DNA of 64,000 bases, from NCBI GenBank assembly GCA_948527295.1, contig CAOSWK010000001.1:79010-143009 (forward strand), in the 5' to 3' direction. The notes beneath the pieces were generated by a model. It was not told the DNA's origin. It did not search any database and saw nothing but the letters and a program-made list of their open reading frames with translations. The first letter of the stretch is position 1. The number at the start of each line of letters is the position of its first letter. Shown here piece after piece: positions 34,191 to 41,882 of this stretch. Source of the stretch: an uncultured Eubacteriales bacterium (lineage in GTDB: Bacteria; Bacillota; Clostridia; Oscillospirales; Acutalibacteraceae). The translations under genes were made by a program, and so were the position numbers.

Positions 34191-34203
34191 ACACTTAACG
34201 TGT
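34191..34203. promoter_or_regulatory. Second repressor operator candidate
   Basis: ACACTTAACGTGT has the same ACAC-N5-GTGT layout and 13-bp length as the palindrome in the xre promoter. A degenerate third copy (GTACATTTGTGT) lies at 34171-34182. All are placed between the divergent genes. Confidence 0.55.
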
Positions 34204-34221
34204 GCAAAATCGGAGGTCGCT

Positions 34222-34440
34222 ATGAACTACAAACAACTTTATGCGCAATATTTTTTGGAGTACAAGCACATTTCAAAATACGTCAAAAACCTGCGGCGCC
34301 AGCTAAAATACGCCGATCCGCCAGACGAAAGAGAGGTCAAACGCCGAGTTTCCATCCTATATTCGATTTGTCTCGATTTGAAACACACCAGCGAATACTT
34401 AAAACTTTGTGAAAGAAGAGATTTGAAAGATGAATACTAA
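34222..34440 (+). CDS. Small phage-type protein of unknown function
   Basis: A 72-aa basic, helical protein from ATG 34222 after CGGAGG. It contains YKHISKYVKNLRRQLKYAD and a conserved-looking KRRVSILYSICLDLK stretch. Proteins of this size often precede the late activator in Bacillota prophages. It overlaps the next start by 11 bp, so the two are translationally coupled. No function recognised. Confidence 0.65.
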   Translation: MNYKQLYAQYFLEYKHISKYVKNLRRQLKYADPPDEREVKRRVSILYSICLDLKHTSEYLKLCERRDLKDEY

Positions 34441-34735
34441 AACGACACTGAACGAATTTACCGAGTCCGTCGCCGGAATGATGGAGTACAACAAGAGTAT
34501 GCATTTTACAAACGAGGCCGAGCACAAGCAGCTTCTTCGCATTTTGTCTAAGATTATAGCAGGCGAACTGACCGAACGTCAACAACAGTGCATCATCATG
34601 CGATATTACAAAAATCTAACCGTCACAGAAATCGCATTAAAGCTGGGCATAGGCAAATCCACCGCCTCGCGGCACATCAAAAAAGCCCGCACTCGGCTTT
34701 ACAAGCTCCTCGACTACTACATTCTATCTAAATAA
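34430..34735 (+). CDS. Sigma-70 region 4-like late activator (Xpf-type)
   Basis: A 101-aa protein with a C-terminal sigma region 4 helix-turn-helix (LTERQQQCIIMRYYKNLTVTEIALKLGIGKSTASRHIKKARTRL, about residues 48-92) and no region 2. Xpf of PBSX and similar phage proteins of this type turn on the late structural operon. It is transcribed divergently from the Xre-like repressor, the same logic as in PBSX. The structural operon it could control lies about 11 kb away. Confidence 0.78.
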   Translation: MNTKTTLNEFTESVAGMMEYNKSMHFTNEAEHKQLLRILSKIIAGELTERQQQCIIMRYYKNLTVTEIALKLGIGKSTASRHIKKARTRLYKLLDYYILSK

Positions 34736-34756
34736 ACCTATATCAACAGCAGAAAA

Positions 34757-34791
34757 TCCCCTACGCTAAGCCATCCGCTTAACATAGGGGA
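34757..34791. terminator. Terminator between xpf-like gene and glnS
   Basis: TCCCCTA (34757-34763) pairs with TAGGGGA (34785-34791), with an inner CTAAG/CTTA extension. T-rich sequence follows on +. It separates convergent genes. Confidence 0.75.
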
Positions 34792-34811
34792 CCTTTATAT
34801 TTGACCAAAAC

Positions 34812-36512
34812 TTATTTCTTGCCCGGTTTAAAGCCATCCTTCAGCGAAACAGACCGGTTAAACACCAGCCGCTCGGGCTTGCTGTCGGCATTGTCCACGC
34901 AAAAGTAGCCCAACCGCATAAACTGAAAGTTATCCGGCGCCTTTGCATCCGCCAGCGAACGCTCCACCTTGCAGTCCGTCAAAACCTCCAAAGACTGCGG
35001 ATTCACATAGTCCAAGAAGTCGCCCTCTTGCCCCTCCGGGTCCGAAACCGTAAAAAGCTCGTTATACAGCCGAACTTCAGCATCCACAGCATTCTTCGCG
35101 TCCACCCAATGGATGGTTCCCTTCACCTTTCTGCCGTCCGGCGTGTTGCCACCGATAGTCTCGGGGTCGTACTCAGCGTAAACCTCCACCACATTGCCAT
35201 TTTCGTCGGTCTTGCTGCCCGTGCACCGCACAACATAGGCGCTCTTTAGCCGAACTTCATTTCCCGGAAACATCCGAAAGTACCCCTTAATCGGCTCCTG
35301 CATAAAGTCGTCCGCCTCGATGAACAATTCCCGCGAAAACGTGATCCGCCGCGTACCGTCCTCTGGGCGATTTGGGTTATTTTCGACCTCAAAGCTCTCC
35401 GCCTGGCCCTCCGGATAATTCGTGATGATCAACTTTACCGGCCGCAGCACCGCCATAGCCCGCCTGGCATTCTGATTCAAGTCCTCACGCAGGCAATGCT
35501 CCAAAAAGCCGTAATCAGCCGTACTGTTGACCTTCGCCACGCCGATTCGCTCACAAAAATTCCGAATAGACGCCGGAGTATACCCGCGCCGCCTCAGCCC
35601 GCACAGTGTTGGCATTCTTGGGTCGTCCCACCCCGCCACAAAGCCTTTTTCAACCAGCGCGCGCAACTTCCGCTTGCTCATCACAGTGTGGTTTATCCCA
35701 AGCCGCGCAAACTCGATCTGCCGGGGCTTGTGCGGCACGCTCACGTTGTTTATCACCCAGTCGTACAGCGGCCGGTGATCCTCGAACTCCAGCGTGCACA
35801 GCGAATGTGTAATCCCCTCCAGGGCGTCCTCAATGGGGTGCGCATAGTCGTACATCGGGTAGATGCACCATTTGTCGCGCGTTCGGTGATGCTGAGAGTG
35901 ATTGATTCGGTACAGCACCGGGTCTCGCATGTTAAAGTTGCCCGACGCAAGGTCAATCTTCGCCCGTAAAGTCATAGCTCCATCGGCAAACTCCCCAGCC
36001 CGCATGCGTTTAAACAAGTCCAAGCTCTCCGCCCGAGGCCTGTCGCGATAAAAGCTCACCGCCGCAGTAGAAAGATCCCCACGGTTCGCCTTCACCTCCT
36101 CCGGCGTCATCTCGCAAACATACGCCAGCCCCTTGCCTATCAGCTCGCAGGCAAACTCATACATCTCCTCAAAATAGTCCGACGCAAAATAAAAACGGTC
36201 ACCCCAGTCGAAACCAAGCCATTTTATGTCCTCTTTTATCGCCTCAACGTACTCCACATCTTCCTTCGCGGGGTTCGTGTCGTCCATGCGCAGATTACAA
36301 ATGCCTCCAAACTGCGCCGCCAAGCCAAAATCAATGCAAATGGCCTTTGCGTGCCCGATGTGCAGGTATCCATTCGGCTCGGGCGGGAACCGAGTGTGGA
36401 TCTTCTCGCCATAGCAGCGGCCGCCCGGCCTCATGTCCTCCTTGACGATATCCTTAATAAAATTATTGTTTTCATCCAAAAAGCCCGCCAAATTCGCACT
36501 CTTCTCCTCCAT
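34812..36512 (-). CDS. glnS: Glutaminyl-tRNA synthetase
   Basis: Class I synthetase charging tRNA-Gln directly with glutamine. The HIGH-type motif is in PPEPNGYLHIGHAK near residue 30-43 and the KMSKS equivalent is VMSKRKL near residue 263. The C-terminal half carries the two beta-barrels that read the anticodon. The start chosen is ATG 36512 after GGAGTGG (566 aa); ATG 36497 or GTG-type alternatives are not needed. Its presence beside gltX implies that tRNA-Gln charging here does not need the amidotransferase route. Confidence 0.96.
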   Translation of the reverse strand: MEEKSANLAGFLDENNNFIKDIVKEDMRPGGRCYGEKIHTRFPPEPNGYLHIGHAKAICIDFGLAAQFGGICNLRMDDTNPAKEDVEYVEAIKEDIKWLGFDWGDRFYFASDYFEEMYEFACELIGKGLAYVCEMTPEEVKANRGDLSTAAVSFYRDRPRAESLDLFKRMRAGEFADGAMTLRAKIDLASGNFNMRDPVLYRINHSQHHRTRDKWCIYPMYDYAHPIEDALEGITHSLCTLEFEDHRPLYDWVINNVSVPHKPRQIEFARLGINHTVMSKRKLRALVEKGFVAGWDDPRMPTLCGLRRRGYTPASIRNFCERIGVAKVNSTADYGFLEHCLREDLNQNARRAMAVLRPVKLIITNYPEGQAESFEVENNPNRPEDGTRRITFSRELFIEADDFMQEPIKGYFRMFPGNEVRLKSAYVVRCTGSKTDENGNVVEVYAEYDPETIGGNTPDGRKVKGTIHWVDAKNAVDAEVRLYNELFTVSDPEGQEGDFLDYVNPQSLEVLTDCKVERSLADAKAPDNFQFMRLGYFCVDNADSKPERLVFNRSVSLKDGFKPGKK

Positions 36513-36592
36513 AAAACCACTCCACACAGCATAAAATCTAAGATCACAGCCAAACCATCGCGCTTAATCCCGCCATATTAGCAAAAATAAAG

Positions 36593-38059
36593 TTACATTA
36601 GCTTCTTAAGCCCAGCCTCAAGCCTTTTTAAAGACTCTTCCTTGCCCAAAATTTCCAAAATCTCAATAGCTCCGCCAGGCGTCACCTGTTGCCCCGATGC
36701 AGCTATCCTCACCGGCCACATAACAGTGCCATTTTTGACTCCCAAGCGTTCCGCCAATTCAATTAAGCAATCATGAATAGCGTCATGGCTCCAGTCATCG
36801 AGCTTCGAAAGCTCCTCAATAGCACTTCTCAGCATCACAACGGAATTCTCTAAATCCGTCTTGCTCTTTTTGTTCACAAACAGCTCCCTATCGTAATCCT
36901 TAAGCTCGCCCAAAAAGCTCACCATATCTGGGATCTTCGTCAAAACATCAACCCGCTGCTGCAATATTGCGGCCACTTTAAGCCAGTCAAGCTCTCCTCG
37001 TATCGCCGACCTGAACTGCGGCTCCGCGAGCTTGGCGAACTCCTCAAGCGGCATCGCCCGGATGTACTCTGCATTAAACCAGTTGAGCTTGTCAAAATCA
37101 AACACGGCCGGCGATTTGCAGATGCGCTCCACCGAGAACGCCGAAACGAGCTGCGAAAGCGTGAAGATCTCGCGGTTCTCCTGCGGGCACCAGCCCAGCA
37201 GCGCCACATAATTCACGATCGCCTCGGGCAAATAGCCCTGCCGCACCAAGTCCCCGAACCCCACAGAACCATGCCGCTTCGAGAGCTTCGAGGTCGTGCC
37301 ATCCGCGTTCTTTCCCATAATCAGCGGCAAATGCACATACGTCGGCGTCTCCCAGCCAAAAGCCTCATACAAAAGGTTGTACTTCGGCGTCGACGACAAA
37401 TACTCGCTCCCCCTCACAACGTGCGTAATCCGCATCGCGTGGTCATCCACGACGTTCGCGAAGTTGTATGTAGGGTACCCGTCGTTCTTCAGCAAGATCT
37501 GGTCCTCTATCTCGCTGTTTTCGACCGTTATTCCGCCATAAACAGAGTCCACAAAGGTCGTGGAGCCCTCCAGAGGTACCTTCTGGCGGATAACATACGG
37601 CGTCCCAGCCTGCAAAAGCGCATCCACCTCCGCCTGAGGCAAATCCCGGCAGTGCCTGTCATACCCGCCAGCAAACTCGCCCTTCTCGCTCTGCTCATCG
37701 TGCAGGCCCGCCAGCCGCTCCTTCGAGCAAAAACAATAGTACGCCTTGCCCGATCGCACCAGCTCCTCGGCCTTCTCCTTATATAAACTCTGGCGCTCGC
37801 TCTGAACGTATGGTCCATAATTCCCGCCAATATCAGGTCCTTCGTCGTGCCTAAGGCCCACTTTCCGCATGGTTTCATATATTACGTCGATAGCACCAGG
37901 CACCAACCGCTCTCTGTCGGTATCCTCAATCCTCAAGATAAAATCTCCGCCACAAGACTTAGCTATCAAATACTCATACAGCGCCGTTCGCAAATTTCCA
38001 ACATGCATAAACCCCGTTGGGCTGGGCGCAAACCTCGTCCTCACTTTGCTTTGCGACAT
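36593..38059 (-). CDS. gltX: Glutamyl-tRNA synthetase
   Basis: Class I synthetase for tRNA-Glu, 488 aa from ATG 38059 (AAGGG at 9 bp; an ATG three codons earlier overlaps that site). The HIGH motif is in RFAPSPTGFMHVGNLRT near the N terminus and the KMSKS motif is SKLSKRHGS near residue 250. A C-terminal helical anticodon-binding domain is complete. It shares orientation with glnS, 80 bp apart. Glutamyl-tRNA also feeds heme synthesis in organisms with that route. Confidence 0.97.
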   Translation of the reverse strand: MSQSKVRTRFAPSPTGFMHVGNLRTALYEYLIAKSCGGDFILRIEDTDRERLVPGAIDVIYETMRKVGLRHDEGPDIGGNYGPYVQSERQSLYKEKAEELVRSGKAYYCFCSKERLAGLHDEQSEKGEFAGGYDRHCRDLPQAEVDALLQAGTPYVIRQKVPLEGSTTFVDSVYGGITVENSEIEDQILLKNDGYPTYNFANVVDDHAMRITHVVRGSEYLSSTPKYNLLYEAFGWETPTYVHLPLIMGKNADGTTSKLSKRHGSVGFGDLVRQGYLPEAIVNYVALLGWCPQENREIFTLSQLVSAFSVERICKSPAVFDFDKLNWFNAEYIRAMPLEEFAKLAEPQFRSAIRGELDWLKVAAILQQRVDVLTKIPDMVSFLGELKDYDRELFVNKKSKTDLENSVVMLRSAIEELSKLDDWSHDAIHDCLIELAERLGVKNGTVMWPVRIAASGQQVTPGGAIEILEILGKEESLKRLEAGLKKLM

Positions 38060-38103
38060 ATTTTTCATCCCTTCAAACTAACAAAATCGCGGCCTCCAAA
38101 ACA

Positions 38104-38132
38104 ATTATAGCAGATTTTTCAATTTCATCCAA
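38104..38132 (-). promoter_or_regulatory. Promoter of gltX
   Basis: TTGGAT (38132-38127), 17-bp spacer, TGC-extended TATAAT (38109-38104) on the - strand, about 45 bp upstream of gltX. Confidence 0.7.
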
Positions 38133-38147
38133 CCCCACCGCAACAGC

Positions 38148-38951
38148 TCAACGTATCAGCCCCGAAACGTACTCCTCCAGACACAAATTCTTCGCCTTCA
38201 TGGCCGCAGCGTGCTCTTCGCCAACGTATCTAAAGTGCGCAGGCTCGGCCTCTCTGCCGGGCACCGGCTCTTTCTCTTTTTCGTATCTTGCAATAAACCC
38301 GAACTTTTCGCAATTATCGCGCAGCCACTGATATTCTGGCGTAGACAAAAATTCTTCTCCCGCGGCGTTAAAGTCCACCGCCAGCCCAGTGTTATGTTCG
38401 TTGTGCCCTGGTGCAGAGACATTCTTCAAAGCCAGCTCCCTCGCTTGTTCCTTCGACACTCCAGACTGCAAAAATTTTTCAACCTCCGCGTTAAATAAGC
38501 GCTCCTGCCGCTCCTTGCTCCTGTATCCCAAGGAAATCCACAGCTTCACGCCACTTTTGCTCGCCTCCCGCAGCATCTCGCTAAGCGCAGGCACAATCCG
38601 CTCATCCACCTCCACATCGCCAATCTGCTTAAGCCGCGGTGCGTAATAATCGGGCATCTCGTTCATTTCGTTAACCACAATCAACGACCAATCGCAAGAC
38701 TTGTTCCACGCGCTAAAGTCCGTCCTCAGCCGTTTTTTCTTAACGCTCACCGCCTGATTCATCGCCAGCGACGCATCATTCTGCGACTCTTCGTTTTCGC
38801 TTTCAATCTTCACAAAAATACATGCCACAACAACGGCACTCGCAAATAGCATCAACCCGGCAAATCCAAAGATCCTCCGCTTCAGCCGCGAGCCCTGGCC
38901 CTTTAAATAAGTCCTTTTATAATACCTCAAATAATTTTTCTTTTTCAGCAT
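38148..38951 (-). CDS. VanY-type D-alanyl-D-alanine carboxypeptidase
   Basis: A 267-aa membrane-anchored zinc peptidase that trims the terminal D-Ala of peptidoglycan stems. One N-terminal membrane helix (about residues 28-48) precedes the extracellular catalytic domain. Ligand motifs are present: GHNEHNTGLAVDF (His and Asp ligands) near residue 184 and EPAHFRYVG (His ligand with Glu) near 235. The SD is TTAGGAG. It may confer mild tolerance to agents that bind D-Ala-D-Ala, but no vancomycin operon genes are present, so a housekeeping role is more likely. Confidence 0.9.
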   Translation of the reverse strand: MLKKKNYLRYYKRTYLKGQGSRLKRRIFGFAGLMLFASAVVVACIFVKIESENEESQNDASLAMNQAVSVKKKRLRTDFSAWNKSCDWSLIVVNEMNEMPDYYAPRLKQIGDVEVDERIVPALSEMLREASKSGVKLWISLGYRSKERQERLFNAEVEKFLQSGVSKEQARELALKNVSAPGHNEHNTGLAVDFNAAGEEFLSTPEYQWLRDNCEKFGFIARYEKEKEPVPGREAEPAHFRYVGEEHAAAMKAKNLCLEEYVSGLIR

Positions 38952-38972
38952 AAAAATAATCTCCTAAAAAAC

Positions 38973-39003
38973 AAACCCGCAGCCGCCATCGCAGCCCGGG
39001 TTT
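38973..39003 (-). terminator. Terminator of the M23 hydrolase gene
   Basis: AAACCCG (38973-38979) pairs with CGGGTTT (38997-39003). On the - strand it is followed by GTTTTTTAGGAG, so the T run merges directly into the ribosome binding site of the VanY gene. Some transcripts may read through into that gene. Confidence 0.7.
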
Positions 39004-39058
39004 TAAGGCAACCTATATTAATTATGCCCGATTTCACTTGAAAAATTCTAACCAAACA

Positions 39059-40210
39059 TTACAGAAATAGCATAGGATTCACCCATCTGCCGTTTATCAT
39101 AACTCCAAAATGCAGGTGAGGCCCTGTAGAATGCCCTGTACTTCCTACTGCTCCAATCACTTCTCCGGCTTGCACGTGCTGCCCAACCTGAACAGAAACC
39201 CTGCTCAAATGCGCATACATCGTCCTGCTGCCGTCAGGGTGAAGAATAAGCACATAGTAGCCCCAACCATGACCCCAGCGGTTAGAGCTATTCGCCTCAA
39301 CCACAACACCATCAGCAGCCGCGATAACGGGCGTTCCAATAGGTCCCGAAATATCTATTCCGTTGTGGCGCCGCTTGCCGCCCCAGCCAGAAGAAATCCT
39401 CCCATGCCCCGGTACCGGCCAAGCATATCGACCACTTCCCCTAGCAATCTGCGGCCGGCCGTTAGCCTTGCCTCTAAAAATATTACTTTGCAAGTTCCTT
39501 TTTCGCGCCTCATTCGCGCTTATTCTCCTGCGCAATCTAGACTCCCGCCGCAAAAGCTCTTTCGCAATCTGCTCGTTCTCACGTTTTTTTTTGTTAAGCT
39601 CCTCAGACTTCGCGTCCAAAGCAGATTTAGAAGCCTCAACCTCTTTCTTGCGGTCCTCCAAACCATTTTTTTCCTGCTCGATTTGAGCTCTATTTTCCTT
39701 CAAATCATCGATTAATCCAGCGTCGTACTTGCTCAATTTTTGAACCATGTCCGCCTTGTCCATAAGATCCTCAAAATCTCGAACATTCAAAAAGATCTCA
39801 ATCTCCGGAATATCGCCAGCCTTATATATAGCCTTCAACCTCTCGCCCAAGGTAGCCATGTTTTCATCCAACTTTAGCTGAACTTCGTCCATTCTGGCCT
39901 GCTTCGACGCAATCTCCCGGTTGAGCAAGTTCATCTTCTCAACCAATATGTTCATTTGACTCTGCAAAAGGTTCATCTGCTCCAAAATATTGGCTCTGTA
40001 GGCTTTTTTGCTGCTGATGCTTCCCCTCAATTTATCAGACTTCGCAGCCAACTGGCGCTGGCGTCTCTCCAAACGCTCCATCTCGTTCTCTGCATAAGGG
40101 TCGTCCATGACCTGCGCAGATCCTATTTTCTCTACATTATTAAAATTCAAAAAGCTTCCTAAAAGGCCAACCGCCAGCAATCCGGACAGAATTTTTTTGC
40201 ATTTTTTCAA
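39059..40210 (-). CDS. M23 peptidoglycan hydrolase with coiled coil (EnvC/CwlO-like)
   Basis: A 383-aa exported protein starting at TTG 40210 after GGAGGG. A signal peptide is followed by a long coiled coil (about residues 40-230) and a C-terminal LytM/M23 zinc endopeptidase domain. Catalytic motifs are RHNGIDIS (first His and Asp) near residue 285 and HLHFG (second zinc His) near 366. The coiled-coil plus M23 layout is that of wall hydrolases controlled by FtsEX-type complexes during growth or division. No ftsEX is visible here. Confidence 0.92.
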   Translation of the reverse strand: MKKCKKILSGLLAVGLLGSFLNFNNVEKIGSAQVMDDPYAENEMERLERRQRQLAAKSDKLRGSISSKKAYRANILEQMNLLQSQMNILVEKMNLLNREIASKQARMDEVQLKLDENMATLGERLKAIYKAGDIPEIEIFLNVRDFEDLMDKADMVQKLSKYDAGLIDDLKENRAQIEQEKNGLEDRKKEVEASKSALDAKSEELNKKKRENEQIAKELLRRESRLRRRISANEARKRNLQSNIFRGKANGRPQIARGSGRYAWPVPGHGRISSGWGGKRRHNGIDISGPIGTPVIAAADGVVVEANSSNRWGHGWGYYVLILHPDGSRTMYAHLSRVSVQVGQHVQAGEVIGAVGSTGHSTGPHLHFGVMINGRWVNPMLFL

Positions 40211-40248
40211 ATTTCGTTCCCTCCGTTTTGTTTCAAATTAGAAACACA

Positions 40249-40265
40249 TGTTACAAACATGTAAT
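40249..40265 (+). promoter_or_regulatory. WalR-type box at the M23 transcription start
   Basis: TGTTAC-AAACA-TGTAAT matches the WalR (YycF) consensus TGTWAH-N5-TGTWAH at every fixed position. It reads on the + strand while the gene is on -, and lies at the predicted transcription start of the wall hydrolase gene. WalR controls wall hydrolases such as CwlO in Bacillus, so the target fits. Confidence 0.55.
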
Positions 40266-40266
40266 T

Positions 40267-40295
40267 ATTTTATCACCTAAATCGAAACATATCAA
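40267..40295 (-). promoter_or_regulatory. Promoter of the M23 hydrolase gene
   Basis: TTGATA (40295-40290), 17-bp spacer, TGA-extended TAAAAT (40272-40267) on the - strand. Transcription would start near 40260, inside the WalR-like box. Confidence 0.65.
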
Positions 40296-40522
40296 GGGAA
40301 TTTCGCAACAAAGTTAAATTTCTATCTTAGCAATAAAAATATCTCGCCGTCCCTCATCATTTGTATAAACCTTGCATAAATTTTGACTATATGTTTTCGC
40401 TCAAAAATATTACTTTTGTGTGAATTTTTTATACATTTTACCGTTAATTTTGAGATTTACTTTGTAACTCTTTTGTAATAATTTCAGCTAAAAGTAATCC
40501 TCAAAATTTGCACAAAAAAGAA

Positions 40523-40548
40523 GCAAGCCCTAAAGCAGTAGAGCTTGC
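40523..40548 (-). terminator. Terminator of the str operon after tuf
   Basis: On the - strand GCAAGCTCTA (40548-40539) pairs with TAGGGCTTGC (40532-40523) with one wobble, a 6-base loop and then a TCTTTTTTG run. It ends the rpsL-rpsG-fusA-tuf unit. Confidence 0.88.
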
Positions 40549-40579
40549 CAAAAATATATATTTGTAAAATCGAAATGCC

Positions 40580-41782
40580 TTACGAATTAATCGCAGTAAC
40601 CACGCCAGATCCAACCGTGCGGCCGCCTTCGCGAATAGCAAAGCGCAAACCTTCCTCAATAGCGATAGGCGTAATAAGCTCAACGTCCATAACAACGTTG
40701 TCGCCCGGCATGCACATCTCGGTACCTTCTGGCAACTTGATGATTCCCGTAACGTCGGTAGTTCTAAAGTAAAACTGCGGACGATAATTATTAAAGAACG
40801 GCGTATGACGGCCACCCTCGTCCTTAGTCAGAACATAAACCTGGCCTCTAAACTTGGTATGAGGATTAATCGTGCCCGGCTTAGCCAGAACCTGGCCGCG
40901 TTGAATGTCCTCTCTCTGGATTCCGCGAAGTAGAACACCAACATTGTCACCGGCTTCAGCATAATCCAAAATCTTCCTAAACATCTCAATGCCCGTAACA
41001 ACGGTCTTCGTGCGTTCTTCAGTCAAACCAACAAGCTCAACTTCCTCGCCATTCTTCAGCTGACCGCGCTCAACTCTACCAGTAGCAACAGTTCCTCTAC
41101 CAGTAATAGTAAACACGTCCTCAACCGGCATCAAGAAAGGCTGATCTGCCTTACGTTCCGGAGTCGGAATAAACTTGTCAACAGCGTCCATAAGCTCATG
41201 AATGCATTTGTACTCGTCAGCATTAGGATCCTTCGAGCTAGACTCAAGAGCAACCAAAGCCGAACCGCGAATAATAGGCGTATCGTCGCCAGGAAACTCG
41301 TATTCGTTCAATAAATCGCGAATCTCCATCTCAACTAAGTCAAGAAGCTCCTCATCGTCAACCTGGTCAACCTTGTTCATAAAGACAACAATGCAAGGCA
41401 CTCCAACCTGACGAGCAAGCAAGATATGCTCTCTAGTCTGAGGCATAGGGCCATCCGCAGCAGAAACAACCAAAATAGCTCCATCCATCTGCGCCGCACC
41501 AGTAATCATGTTTTTAACATAGTCAGCATGGCCAGGGCAGTCAACGTGAGCGTAGTGACGAGTCGCCGTCTCATACTCAACGTGCGAAGTATTAATAGTA
41601 ATGCCGCGTTCTCTCTCTTCAGGAGCCTTGTCGATATTAGCATAATCAACAAATTCAGCCGCTCCGCCCAAGTTCAAAACCTTAGTGATAGCCGCAGTTA
41701 AAGTAGTTTTGCCGTGGTCAACGTGACCAATAGTACCAATGTTTACATGAGGTTTATTTCTTTCAAATTTAGCCTTTGCCAT
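40580..41782 (-). CDS. tuf: Elongation factor Tu
   Basis: GTPase that delivers aminoacyl-tRNA to the ribosome, 400 aa from ATG 41782, 8 bp after AAGGAGG. G1 is GHVDHGKT near residue 19, then the switch regions, DCPGHADY and NKVDQVDDEE. All three domains are full length. It is last in the str operon and also has its own promoter, so it can be expressed above its neighbours. Confidence 0.98.
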   Translation of the reverse strand: MAKAKFERNKPHVNIGTIGHVDHGKTTLTAAITKVLNLGGAAEFVDYANIDKAPEERERGITINTSHVEYETATRHYAHVDCPGHADYVKNMITGAAQMDGAILVVSAADGPMPQTREHILLARQVGVPCIVVFMNKVDQVDDEELLDLVEMEIRDLLNEYEFPGDDTPIIRGSALVALESSSKDPNADEYKCIHELMDAVDKFIPTPERKADQPFLMPVEDVFTITGRGTVATGRVERGQLKNGEEVELVGLTEERTKTVVTGIEMFRKILDYAEAGDNVGVLLRGIQREDIQRGQVLAKPGTINPHTKFRGQVYVLTKDEGGRHTPFFNNYRPQFYFRTTDVTGIIKLPEGTEMCMPGDNVVMDVELITPIAIEEGLRFAIREGGRTVGSGVVTAINS

Positions 41783-41837
41783 TGGATTTTCCTCCTTTTG
41801 ATGCATAAAAATTAATAATTAAAATGCTATTGTCTAC

Positions 41838-41866
41838 ATTGTAGCAAATTCGATAATAAAAATCAA
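41838..41866 (-). promoter_or_regulatory. Internal promoter of tuf
   Basis: TTGATT (41866-41861), 17-bp spacer, TGC-extended TACAAT (41843-41838) on the - strand in the fusA-tuf gap. Confidence 0.7.
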
Positions 41867-41882
41867 TAGAAACTTAACAAAA

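Larger units (their letters stand above)
40211..40522. other. AT-rich intergenic region between M23 gene and tuf
   Basis: About 310 bp without a gene. It holds the M23 promoter, a WalR-like box and the tuf terminator's T run, listed separately. The stretch 40300-40500 is AT-rich and no further structure was recognised. Confidence 0.6.

Noticed and set aside
38148..40210. VanY-type and M23 wall enzymes as lysis genes of the phage element
   Set aside because: They lie outside the phage block, have housekeeping architectures and their own promoter and terminator signals.
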